Positions 46,152 to 54,427 of a stretch of 64,000 bases of DNA are shown here, piece after piece. Source of the stretch: Burkholderiales bacterium (GTDB lineage: Bacteria; Pseudomonadota; Gammaproteobacteria; Burkholderiales; Burkholderiaceae_D); contig JACOUL010000033.1 of NCBI GenBank assembly GCA_016177875.1, positions 124,001 to 188,000 of the forward strand, in the 5' to 3' direction. Numbering within the stretch: position 1 is the first letter of the stretch; the number at the start of each line of letters is the position of its first letter. The notes below the pieces were generated by a model. It saw only the letters and a list, made by a program, of their open reading frames with translations, was not told the origin of the DNA and did no database searches. The translations under genes and the position numbers were made by a program.

Positions 46152-46364
46152 CTAGCCGCGTCGTTGTGCATCGACTTGAGGCTCACTCTCGTAACCAGCA
46201 CGCAACCAGGCAATTTCTGATGCACTGAACGGACCGCCTTCAAAAAAATTCAGAATTAACTCTGAAGTCTCTGCTGGGCTCAATGCAGCAAGTTTGTCCT
46301 TGATGCGCATAATTCGGGCATGCGTAGCAGCGTCATGGCGTTTTTTTCGGGTTCGGTTTTTCAT
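46152..46364 (-). CDS. Small protein with MKxRxRKK leader
   Basis: 70 aa, begins MKNRTRKKRHDAATHAR, then a helical PAETSELILNFFEGG segment. No strong ribosome-binding site; its ATG lies 32 bp after the stop of the 73-aa member upstream, so coupling through reinitiation is possible. Unknown function. Confidence 0.5.
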   Translation of the reverse strand: MKNRTRKKRHDAATHARIMRIKDKLAALSPAETSELILNFFEGGPFSASEIAWLRAGYESEPQVDAQRRG

Positions 46365-46396
46365 TTTGAAAGCGTCAGAAAATTGCCCTGGTAAGT

Positions 46397-46618
46397 TCAG
46401 TTGTGCGCCTCGTCATATTTCTTATCTGGTTCGGGCGTCTGCATGCTGTACGGCACTCTGTAGCGTTTGGCAAATCGTATGAGCGTCTTCGAAAATGCTG
46501 TCGGGTGGATAAGGAGGCTAATCTGCCGGCCTTGCATCCCCTTGACGATTTCCTTCCATATGTCGACATCACTTTTCCTGCGTTGAATCAGTACCCGTTT
46601 TCTTTGGCGGCATTTCAT
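46397..46618 (-). CDS. Small basic protein with MKxRxRKR leader
   Basis: 73 aa from ATG 46618, which has AGAGGA 6-7 bp upstream, the best ribosome-binding site of the group. Starts MKCRQRKRVLIQRRKSD, continues with LLIHPTAFSKTLIRFAKRYRVPY. The upstream in-frame extension to 46702 overlaps the AbrB gene and is not used. It is 34 bp downstream of the AbrB-type antitoxin gene, so it may be the second gene of a two-gene module. Confidence 0.55.
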   Translation of the reverse strand: MKCRQRKRVLIQRRKSDVDIWKEIVKGMQGRQISLLIHPTAFSKTLIRFAKRYRVPYSMQTPEPDKKYDEAHN

Positions 46619-46652
46619 CAGTGTTCCTCTTTCCAAACGGTCGCCGGAGAAT

Positions 46653-47066
46653 TCAGTTCTGACTGACTTTAGGCTTGCCGATAAATAAACAACCGTTTTC
46701 ACTAGCAGTGACAGTCACGATATCACCGATTTTCCAGCCGAATCTGGCCAAGAGTTCTGTCGGCAGTTCAAGAAAGGCATCGCCGCTTCCATCTCCCGCA
46801 TCCACGATCGTTGTTCTCCAAGCGACAGAATGTGTATTGGCCAAAACGTGAGGGGTCAGGTTTTCTAGTACATTTTTTCGCAACTGAGTATCATCGTCGG
46901 ACAGCGTTAGCCAAACTGCATGCAGGCTCTGCGAATATGCCGTCCACGCTTTGGCGATCACCTCATCTGACAGGTCGGCATAAGGCGTGTTTTGAAGCGC
47001 CTGCCGAATGCGTTGAACATCGTCGGCAAATTGTTTCTCAAGCGGGTCATGGCTATTCGAATTCAT
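46653..47066 (-). CDS. AbrB/MazE-type domain antitoxin-like protein
   Basis: 137 aa. The C-terminal 45 residues form a SpoVT/AbrB swapped-hairpin-like domain (GDAFLELPTELLARFGWKIGD, IVTVTASENGCLFI), as in MazE-type antitoxins; the N-terminal 85 residues are helical and unusual in length for such antitoxins. A 16-codon open frame (47072-47122, MKNTAKIIRELTELVD) precedes it by 5 bp and may be a leader or remnant. The downstream 73-aa protein is the only candidate partner; it is not a recognised toxin. Confidence 0.65.
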   Translation of the reverse strand: MNSNSHDPLEKQFADDVQRIRQALQNTPYADLSDEVIAKAWTAYSQSLHAVWLTLSDDDTQLRKNVLENLTPHVLANTHSVAWRTTIVDAGDGSGDAFLELPTELLARFGWKIGDIVTVTASENGCLFIGKPKVSQN

Positions 47067-47140
47067 CACAATTAATCCACCAATTCGGTAAGCTCGCGAA
47101 TAATTTTGGCTGTGTTTTTCATGCTTGGAAATCTATTCTG

Positions 47141-48229
47141 CTATTTCGACCTGCATACTCGCCATCCATTGCGATCAGACCAGAAATATCCGTCTGAGGA
47201 AATTCTCAGGCCGTCAAGCATGACGCTGGCAACAGGCTTTCCTGGATTGACTTCATGGAGCTTCCAGTATGTGATCTGATGCACGAAAACTTTGAGCTTG
47301 TTAGGCGTCGCCTGTTCTGTACTGCCGACAATTTGCGCAAAAGCTGCCTCATGCCAATGCTTCTCATCGTATGCCAGGCTCGGGTCTGTGTGAACATCGA
47401 GGCAAACGGTGGTGCCAAGCTGGCCGACTGCCTCAAAATGTCGCTGACGTTCACGTTCATCGGCGGCAAGCATGCGCATGTATTCGTCATTAGCTTTGAC
47501 GGCCAACTGTTCAGGATCGTTATTGCGATAGTAGTCGGCAAACCGACGCAATGCTTCCTTGCGGAAGACTCCTGGGTCATCCCATTCGACGCGTAGAGGA
47601 GTGTTCATCGCCCGCTTGAATCCAGCGCGATAGTCTTCTAGCGTCTGAGCAGGAATTTTGTTTTGGGCTAAAGGGACAAGGTTTTCGGGATCATTATCCT
47701 TGTAGCGTTCGATAAATCGCTTTAGCGCCGGTGCAGTCTTCGCATTGGCGTATTCGGCCCGATATTGCGATAGGCGTGCCTCGGCCATGGCTGCCAGAAA
47801 TCCAGCTTGCTCCAATGCCTGGCGAAGTTTTTCAACATCGACCTTTGTAACATCACCATGTTGGACTGCAAAGCGTGAATTGCAAATGCTGTAGAAGTTT
47901 CTTCGATTTTGCGGCTCAGCTAGCGATTTGCATTTGTAGCTGTTGACCGACGTCTGCATAGCACTCGCAGATTCAAACGGGCTTGCCAGAAGCCAGATTG
48001 TGCGGTTTTTCTGGTCGACACCAATTAGCTCAAACCGCGGGTCGCTCTTGGCTCCAAATTTCGCAAGACGGTAACCTTGGTCCTGGATAAGCAGATAGTG
48101 AAGCTCGACATCATAGATCTGCGACTCATCCTTTGGCTTAGACTGAATGGTCCAATCGGACCAGCTCTCAGCAGCAGAAGCAGCAAGGCTCACTATCAAC
48201 AGAAAGGTCAGTGCAAACCGATGCATCAT
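47141..48229 (-). CDS. Secreted protein of unknown function
   Basis: 362 aa with a Sec signal peptide (MMHRFALTFLLIVSLAASA, cleavage before AES). The mature part has a strand-rich N-terminal domain with two Cys near residues 98 and 115, a helical centre with two similar segments (FIERYKDNDPENLVPLAQ and FADYYRNNDPEQLAVKAN), and a C-terminal domain with VCLDVH and WRVC that could form a disulfide. Overlaps the upstream lipoprotein gene by 4 bp. Family not recognised. Confidence 0.65.
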   Translation of the reverse strand: MMHRFALTFLLIVSLAASAAESWSDWTIQSKPKDESQIYDVELHYLLIQDQGYRLAKFGAKSDPRFELIGVDQKNRTIWLLASPFESASAMQTSVNSYKCKSLAEPQNRRNFYSICNSRFAVQHGDVTKVDVEKLRQALEQAGFLAAMAEARLSQYRAEYANAKTAPALKRFIERYKDNDPENLVPLAQNKIPAQTLEDYRAGFKRAMNTPLRVEWDDPGVFRKEALRRFADYYRNNDPEQLAVKANDEYMRMLAADERERQRHFEAVGQLGTTVCLDVHTDPSLAYDEKHWHEAAFAQIVGSTEQATPNKLKVFVHQITYWKLHEVNPGKPVASVMLDGLRISSDGYFWSDRNGWRVCRSK

Positions 48230-48819
48230 TTACTTTCCAATGAAAGCATGTTGAACGTGCCGCGAGACTGATAATTGTGCGGTAGATCACGCTGCACCAT
48301 GCGCAACTCCATGTTGGGGTCAATATCTAGCGGTGTCTTTGGCGAGGCGATAGCGACTACGTTGTAATTCGTTGCGCCGCCCATCGTGAGAGGAAACTTT
48401 GGCGATGTAACGGTATAAACAGAAAAGAGTAATTTGCCTGATGCAAGCGACATACAGTCGGTGCGTAAGCCATGCGGATTGGTTGAGCCAAAGGTTTTGT
48501 CGGGGTAAATCCCGCCGCGAGCTTCACAGTAAGACTTGACGAACTTGGCGGCCGTAATGTCTTTACCATCGCTGCTAAGTCCAGTTGCAACGTAGTGAAT
48601 CTGGTAAGCCAGGAAGTTTGCAGTTTCGACTCTCTGAATGGAGTCAATCACGCGCTCCCGCCAAGCGACTTGTATCGGACGTTCCTTCGCGAGGATATGA
48701 ATGACTTGGTGGGCATCCATCGCAGCCAATTCTTTCTGTTCAATTCGCGGGCCGGCGCATCCACCTAGAGCCAATAAAAGAATTAGGGAAAATCTGAAAT
48801 TACTTTGGCGTACCTTCAT
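48226..48819 (-). CDS. Lipoprotein of unknown function
   Basis: 197 aa from ATG 48819, with GGAAAG upstream. The signal sequence ends in a lipobox (LLLALGGC), giving a lipidated Cys near residue 22. Mature part is soluble with two Cys (SYCEARGG, DCMSLASG). The upstream in-frame start at 48894 would bury the lipobox. Coupled by ATGA overlap to the secreted protein gene, so the two probably act together in the envelope; an anti-toxin or anti-phage-entry role is speculation. Confidence 0.7.
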   Translation of the reverse strand: MKVRQSNFRFSLILLLALGGCAGPRIEQKELAAMDAHQVIHILAKERPIQVAWRERVIDSIQRVETANFLAYQIHYVATGLSSDGKDITAAKFVKSYCEARGGIYPDKTFGSTNPHGLRTDCMSLASGKLLFSVYTVTSPKFPLTMGGATNYNVVAIASPKTPLDIDPNMELRMVQRDLPHNYQSRGTFNMLSLESK

Positions 48820-48923
48820 TGGCTTTCCTAAAAGTGTCCCGGATAGGGGGTTATTCATGACTACAACAAGCGGAGCCGATCCATCTGGTTGCAATGTGGA
48901 AAATACTTGCCTATCCGAAAATG

Positions 48924-48947
48924 GGTATTAAATCGCGTGGTATTAAA
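48924..48947. promoter_or_regulatory. Direct repeat upstream of XRE regulator
   Basis: GGTATTAAA occurs at 48924-48932 and 48939-48947 (15-bp period), 25 bp before the XRE regulator start. Possible autoregulatory operator. Confidence 0.35.
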
Positions 48948-48972
48948 ATAATCATAACGTGAAGATATCTGG

Positions 48973-49218
48973 ATGCCAAGACTTTCATCCAGAGTCGATA
49001 AAGATAAGAAGTTAGTCCGCCTAGGTACGGCAATACGTACTAGGAGGAAGGAGCACGGTATGTCTCAAGAGGACTTGGCTAATACCTCAGGCATTGAGCG
49101 CGGAAATATGGGCAAGATCGAACGGGGAGAAAACAATCTTTCGATTCTCAATCTTGTTCGAATTGCTGACGCGTTGAACTGCACTGCAGCCGAGATCCTT
49201 AAAGACGCAAAGCTCTAA
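48973..49218 (+). CDS. XRE-family transcriptional regulator
   Basis: 81-aa single-domain HTH_3 protein: RLGTAIRTRRKEHGMSQEDLA forms the first helices and GIERGNMGKIERGENNLSILN the recognition region, with LVRIADALNCTAAEIL closing the fold. GG...ATG context at 48973. It is 25 bp before the cyclodeaminase-like gene and on the same strand, and probably controls that pair. Confidence 0.88.
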   Translation: MPRLSSRVDKDKKLVRLGTAIRTRRKEHGMSQEDLANTSGIERGNMGKIERGENNLSILNLVRIADALNCTAAEILKDAKL

Positions 49219-49243
49219 CACCAATTGTGCTGAAGGATAGCCA

Positions 49244-49972
49244 ATGAGCGAAAAGAAGATGGCATTAATGGAACTGCCGGCAGGCAAATTGCTGGACAAG
49301 TTCGGCTCAGGAACACATGCACCTGGATCCGGCAGTGCTGCCGCACTGATGGGAATTTTGTCATCAAAACTCATCATAACTGTAGGTAAGCTTTCTCTTA
49401 AAAAGCCCGAGTATCAAAGGGATCATCCGAAGATTGAATTCATCAATCAGCGGATAGAGAGAGAAATAGAGCCAGAGCTTCGAAAGCTATTCGAGGAAGA
49501 TGCAGTCATATTTGATGAAGTTATCAAACTTCGAGTGGCAAGAGATAAGGCGCAAGACACGAAAGAGAGGCGACGGCTCGGGGAACAGGCAAATGAAAAG
49601 CTCCGAAGCGCCACTGAAATTCCAATTCGCATATGTGAACTTTGCATTCGCCTAATCGATGATGGAGTCGCCATGTTTGACATAGGATTTCAAGCGGCAC
49701 GAGGCGACAGTGGCGCTGCTGTAAGCGCAGCTGTTGCGGGGGCAATGTCGGGAATCTTCGTCGTTAGTCTCAACCTCCGTTCATTTAAGAAAAGTGAATG
49801 GGCTGAGGAAAAGAGAAAGCAGGTCGCAGATCTGCAAAGTGAACTTGAGGCGAAGCAGCTCACTGCATTTGGCCGTGTGAGTAAGCTAAATGAAGAAGAT
49901 GTTGAGACTATGGCGCTTGATTTGGGCGTAGCACAGTCGTCAGATCAAGAGGACGTTAGCGCCTCTAAATAG
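49244..49972 (+). CDS. Cyclodeaminase/cyclohydrolase-like (FTCD_C fold) protein
   Basis: 242 aa. The opening FGSGTHAPGSGSAAALMGIL resembles the P-G-G-G-S-A-A-A signature of formiminotransferase-cyclodeaminase and methenyl-THF cyclohydrolase-like proteins, and the all-helical remainder (ICELCIRLIDDG, GDSGAAVSAAVAGAMSG) agrees with that fold. Folate enzymes of this kind normally sit with histidine or glycine catabolism; here the neighbours are an XRE regulator and Gabija-like genes. It may be repurposed, or be accessory metabolism cargo. Confidence 0.72.
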   Translation: MSEKKMALMELPAGKLLDKFGSGTHAPGSGSAAALMGILSSKLIITVGKLSLKKPEYQRDHPKIEFINQRIEREIEPELRKLFEEDAVIFDEVIKLRVARDKAQDTKERRRLGEQANEKLRSATEIPIRICELCIRLIDDGVAMFDIGFQAARGDSGAAVSAAVAGAMSGIFVVSLNLRSFKKSEWAEEKRKQVADLQSELEAKQLTAFGRVSKLNEEDVETMALDLGVAQSSDQEDVSASK

Positions 49973-50184
49973 ACTTCGGTGTAGTCAACTAAATTTGAAC
50001 TGCCAATGACTATCAGATTTGATTGTGATTTGAAATGCTATGGGAGTCTGCTTCCGGCCAATTGCCACCTTTCGTCTGGATTACCCAACAGACCCCTTCA
50101 GGCAGATGTGGAATTGCGGAGCAACACAATCTAGCGCCTGCCTTGGATTCCGCCGCGACCCGAAGCGCTAGTCGCTTGCGACTT

Positions 50185-52098
50185 TTAAGGCACGTAGCCG
50201 ATGTCCCACCCCTTGGCCGTCAATGCTGCAAGCGTTAGAGTATCTACCCGAGATTCGTTAGCCGCTAGACATAGGAGTTGAGTTGGTCTGGACATCGCCA
50301 CGTACAGGTTCCGCATCTGCAGCTGTTGGGTGGCTCTAAGCTTGTCGAATTCCTTGCCAGTGCCTGCGAGGAATGGAAGCGCGATCTGCAGGTCGAAACA
50401 TCGGCTCGTACCGTACGACTCCAACACGAGCGAAGCAACATGTGTCTCTCCCTTCATGCTGGCGACGGTGCCAAGGCTGTACTCCAGCACCCGACCAGAA
50501 TGTACCACGGTGCAAACTGTCGGCTGGTCCTCTTCTGCTGGCTCCTCCGCTAGCGGATTAGCGAAGAGGTCGAGTGTCTCGAACTCTTCGAAAGTCATTC
50601 CCTCCGGGAGGAGGTCGGCCAGATGCGCATACATCTTTGAAGCAAGCGCTGCTCTATCCTCTGAAGACGTAAGAGAAGGAGCGCTCACAGTAAGTTCGCG
50701 AATGAGTTTTTGCAGTTGCACAGCATCGCCCCGTTGTTCCTTCACCGCGCGGAGCAGGGCACGGCCGTCGCGCACTCCATCAGCTATGGGTGCCTTCGCG
50801 GCTCGCAGTGCCAGAAGTACTCCTCGACGTACTTCGGTGGCACGCTCAGCTAACGTAGGTCGCTGACGCGAGGAAGGTTGGTATTGGAGAATAACTTGCA
50901 AGTCGTCTTTGTTAGGCGACCGTTGTGCTCGCGCGAAGGCTGGCCAGTAATCCGCCAAATGGCGGCCGAGGTCCACGTTTCCGTCGCCTCCGCGACGTGC
51001 GCACATCGCTCGGATGGGATGGTTCGCCAGGGTGGCTTGGCCAAGGCGGTCGACGACGAGTTCACCGAAACGGTAGACTACACGCTTGATGCTGGCCGTT
51101 TTGTAGAGCAATAGAACCGGCTTGCAGACATCGTCGGCTTCTCCTATGACAGGCATCTGACTGACGCGAACGCTCGCTACAGCCTCTGCAATGCGTTTGC
51201 CGAAGCGTTTGCTGGTACTGATGGGGCCGTGGTCAGGCCGAGGAAAGGTGGTTTTGTCGGCTTTGGGATCTCCAGAAATGATTTTCTGATCGACGTCGCC
51301 AAAGCGTTGGACCACTGATCGATTGTCAAAGAGCCGATTTAAAATGTCTTCCTGCTCCCATGAAGTGTCCTGCATCTCATCGATGAAGACCATGGGGAAG
51401 CGCCGATGCACTACGTCCAAGAGATGCGGATGCTTGGCGAGGGCAAGCTCGGCATACGCGAACATATCTCGATGTCGAAAGACACCGCTCTCCGCGAGTT
51501 CTTTCTTCAACGTGACCATCTGTCTGTGAGTGAGAGTATTTGCACCCGGCAGCTTCCCGCCCTCGGACAAGACTTCAAGATTGGCGTTCTTGTAGAAGAG
51601 AGTACTTACCAAAGCCTCTGCGTTGGGCCGTTTGCTCAACCAGGTGCGTAGCTTCCCATATCGGTTACTCATCGCCAATGACCACGCTCGCTTCCCAAAA
51701 ACATCGTCGTCAATTACATCAACTTTGAGTTCTCGGCGACGTAGCGCGGCCATCGCCAAGAACTGGTTGACGAACCCATGGATGGTCCCGATGAAGTGTG
51801 GATAGGCCAACAGCCTAGAACCTTCTACCGACTTGGCGAGCCGGCGCGTAATCTCCTCACGTGCAACATTCGTGTGGCTTAGGACGCAGATGCCCTTGTC
51901 AGGGTGAGGCCACTTTCCGGCAAGCAGCAAGAGCTTTGCTGCGAGCAGAGAGGTCTTTCCACTACCAGGAACTGCATTGAAGTCCCTGGAGCAGTTCTCA
52001 AGTAGTGCAGCTTGCCGCTCCGCGTCGTCAAAACACAGGTCAGGAACGAACTGCGCCAGATGGTCCAAGTCCTGTGATTCGAGGAGAACTGATGTCAT
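50185..52098 (-). CDS. gajB: UvrD/Rep-like helicase, Gabija GajB-like
   Basis: 637-aa superfamily 1 helicase. Walker A AVPGSGKTSLL near residue 44, Walker B FIDEMQDTSWEQ near residue 245, an Asp-Gln motif (GDVDQKI) following, and motif V/VI-like sequence late (VASMKGETH, LYVAMSRPT). It is longer than the described GajB of Bacillus cereus. The start overlaps the OLD nuclease gene by 4 bp. In Gabija the helicase senses or loads on DNA ends while GajA cuts. About 210 bp after the stop (49973-50184) hold no gene. Confidence 0.85.
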   Translation of the reverse strand: MTSVLLESQDLDHLAQFVPDLCFDDAERQAALLENCSRDFNAVPGSGKTSLLAAKLLLLAGKWPHPDKGICVLSHTNVAREEITRRLAKSVEGSRLLAYPHFIGTIHGFVNQFLAMAALRRRELKVDVIDDDVFGKRAWSLAMSNRYGKLRTWLSKRPNAEALVSTLFYKNANLEVLSEGGKLPGANTLTHRQMVTLKKELAESGVFRHRDMFAYAELALAKHPHLLDVVHRRFPMVFIDEMQDTSWEQEDILNRLFDNRSVVQRFGDVDQKIISGDPKADKTTFPRPDHGPISTSKRFGKRIAEAVASVRVSQMPVIGEADDVCKPVLLLYKTASIKRVVYRFGELVVDRLGQATLANHPIRAMCARRGGDGNVDLGRHLADYWPAFARAQRSPNKDDLQVILQYQPSSRQRPTLAERATEVRRGVLLALRAAKAPIADGVRDGRALLRAVKEQRGDAVQLQKLIRELTVSAPSLTSSEDRAALASKMYAHLADLLPEGMTFEEFETLDLFANPLAEEPAEEDQPTVCTVVHSGRVLEYSLGTVASMKGETHVASLVLESYGTSRCFDLQIALPFLAGTGKEFDKLRATQQLQMRNLYVAMSRPTQLLCLAANESRVDTLTLAALTAKGWDIGYVP

Positions 52099-54122
52099 GC
52101 AGTCTCTCTTACGCCTGATTCAGTACCGACCGGGGTCCCAACGACCGTCGGTGCGACCGATGCGTGGAGGGGCGCACCAGTGGCCTCTGTTGGTGCAGCT
52201 GGTGGCATGGTGAGGTGAGCGAGTGCGTCTTGGAGATACTGAGGTAGCTTCTTGAAGAGTGCATCGCCCTTGCCATAGTCCCCGGACGCCAACAACTGAG
52301 CTGCATATTGCGCAGCAATGGCCTTGGATGCCTTCTTCTCATAGAGGGGCTGATAGATAATAGATGCCAGCTTCTCCGCCGTGTGCTTGGCTGCCTGAAG
52401 GGTCTTCCATGATGCCTCGGCCGCAGCTTTGACGAGTTTCTCATCGCTATCGCTGAGCTTTTCGCCTTTGATCTCTGCAGTCTCGGCCAACGAAATGGCG
52501 ATGAACATCACCTCAGCGCAGCCGCTCAGCGCGAGATCGTACTCCAAGGTCCATCGGTCCGATACGCAGACAATGGTCTTGCCTCCCTGCGCTCGGTTTT
52601 TTTTGCGTTGAATGAGGTCAGCTAGGCCTTTAGCGTCATAGTCTGAATCGAATCGCTTTCCTTTCTTTGGCTTTTCCACGTACGTGTTTGCCACGTCCGG
52701 AACGACGTCGCGGTCGGTTAGGCAGACAACCGGGACCGGGTACTCTGGACTGGGAGCCTGGCGTTGCAGAATGCGTGCATAGTGGTAGAGGCCTGTGTGT
52801 CCCACATTCACGATGGAGACACCGTGTTTCGAGAACGACCGGTCGCAGGCTTCCGCAAGCGTGGGAAGCAGAATGGCCTCGGCTGGACCCTCGACCATCA
52901 TCACGCCCCGAGCGAAGAATAGGTTGGCTTTGGTAGCGTCGATGAAGCGTTGCAAGAACGAGTAGTCGGTCTTCTGCAGCTTGGTGTATCCAGACGCTAG
53001 CGGATACGTCTGTCCCTTATGTACCATCGTCATCGTCTCGATGTCGGCGCTCGAAACCAGCGACGGACTGTGTGTAGTCATCACCACCTGAACACGGCGC
53101 TCTCCATCCGGCACTTCCTTTGAATGTTGTTTGAGCAGCTCCATGACACGGTCCTGGAGCTGCGGATGTAAATGTGCCTCCGGCTCTTCGACTAGCAGTA
53201 GCGCGAGTTCGTCACCGTCACGAAGTAGGACCAACTCGGTAGCCATGAAGAGAGCGTTGTTGTACCCCAGGCCGCGATCGCAACGTTCGTCGGGATGAAC
53301 CGAGCCACCCGGGGAGAGCAACAGTTCGAACTTCTCCAGAATTGGCGTCAGTGAGAGGTCTGAAGCTATTCGAATTCTCGACTCCAACCGGTCGCCCGCA
53401 AACGCGAATTCACCGAGGTAATTTTTATTGATGTCCTCTTGCACGCTCTTGATAACCTTGTGCTCGCCGAGATGGTGCTGGGCGAAGGCCATCAGCCCTA
53501 CCAAGTTTTCGGGGACCGTATCGGGAGCGCTCATGGAAAAGTCATTGACTTCCTGTCCAGCGATATGATTGTGTGCAGCGAGGATTTGCGAGAGACGAGA
53601 TTGACGCCCCGGTCGCAATTCGGCCTCTGCATCGCGAAGCGGGCGCAGGTAAGTTGCGCGGATGAGCTCACGGACCGCATAGCCAATCTCAGGGCCGGTA
53701 CCATCTTTCCCTGCTCGCACGATAGTGTCTACGCGGGCACGCTTCGTGGCCTGCGCAGGGAAAAACTTGGCGTGAAGGTGTACGATGAGTGAGCAGGTAT
53801 CGTCGTCCTCAAGAGTGAGCCACTCCAGAACAGCGCCTTCCTGCTCTTTAGACAGGCCGCTCAGTGTGGCCTCAATGAACAGGCTTTGGGCCCTAGTAGA
53901 GTTATAGATATGAAAGTCCCGCTCATAGAGCCGGACGCTTTCGTAGCTGGTAGTAAGCAGGACTTGGCGGATGGCATCGACGATTCCAGTCTTCCCGGCG
54001 TCATTCTCGCCCACTAGAATGTTCAGGCCTGGATTCAGTTCCCAATCCAGTTCGGGCATATTAGTGCCGTCGCCGAACGCACGGAAATTACGGGCTCTGA
54101 TGCGCTTCAGATACATGCTCAC
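52095..54122 (-). CDS. gajA: Class 2 OLD ATPase-TOPRIM nuclease, Gabija GajA-like
   Basis: 675 aa. N-terminal ABC-type ATPase with Walker A GENDAGKT (residues 38-45), signature region before VEEPEAHLHP (Walker B) and THSPSLV (H-loop). A C-terminal TOPRIM domain follows, with MVEGPAEAILLP and CLTDRDVVPD supplying the metal-binding acidic residues. The Ala/Pro/Thr-rich last 40 residues are an extension. OLD nuclease followed directly by a UvrD-type helicase is the defining order of Gabija anti-phage systems. Base composition is more GC-rich than adjacent cargo, suggesting separate acquisition. Confidence 0.88.
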   Translation of the reverse strand: MSMYLKRIRARNFRAFGDGTNMPELDWELNPGLNILVGENDAGKTGIVDAIRQVLLTTSYESVRLYERDFHIYNSTRAQSLFIEATLSGLSKEQEGAVLEWLTLEDDDTCSLIVHLHAKFFPAQATKRARVDTIVRAGKDGTGPEIGYAVRELIRATYLRPLRDAEAELRPGRQSRLSQILAAHNHIAGQEVNDFSMSAPDTVPENLVGLMAFAQHHLGEHKVIKSVQEDINKNYLGEFAFAGDRLESRIRIASDLSLTPILEKFELLLSPGGSVHPDERCDRGLGYNNALFMATELVLLRDGDELALLLVEEPEAHLHPQLQDRVMELLKQHSKEVPDGERRVQVVMTTHSPSLVSSADIETMTMVHKGQTYPLASGYTKLQKTDYSFLQRFIDATKANLFFARGVMMVEGPAEAILLPTLAEACDRSFSKHGVSIVNVGHTGLYHYARILQRQAPSPEYPVPVVCLTDRDVVPDVANTYVEKPKKGKRFDSDYDAKGLADLIQRKKNRAQGGKTIVCVSDRWTLEYDLALSGCAEVMFIAISLAETAEIKGEKLSDSDEKLVKAAAEASWKTLQAAKHTAEKLASIIYQPLYEKKASKAIAAQYAAQLLASGDYGKGDALFKKLPQYLQDALAHLTMPPAAPTEATGAPLHASVAPTVVGTPVGTESGVRETA

Positions 54123-54427
54123 TCCCTAGTCGGATACGTCGGTTCGTCACAGTGCGGATAGCATGGGAACTTGCACGACAGTTATTGTTGCGCAATGATA
54201 TCGCAAGAAAGCATACCTAGCGCCGACGAGTCAGCCGCTGTCAAGGTGCCACACAAAGCGAACCGGCGACCAGGCTAGAGAAGGAGATGAGCCTTGGCGC
54301 TGTCTGCCTTTCGCTGCACAGGGGAAGATCGTCATCCTTGTCACAAACGGCAGCAACGGGTCCGAAGTAGACGTTCACGATCTGGCACAATTTTTTTAGG
54401 TCGAGTCAGAATTTATCTCCTGCCAAG
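54123..54427. other. Intergenic region upstream of the Gabija-like operon
   Basis: About 305 bp. Presumed gajA promoter on the minus strand; no gene, repeat or operator recognised. Confidence 0.4.

Noticed and set aside
38252-49972. Class 2 integron integrase remnant
   Set aside because: No tyrosine-recombinase motifs were seen in any frame, so the cassette-like array is called integrase-less.
38152-50075. Recurrent intergenic motif (38152-38186 minus strand; 50047-50075 plus strand)
   Set aside because: Similarity is limited to short words such as TTCCG and TTTC; not enough to call a repeat family by eye.
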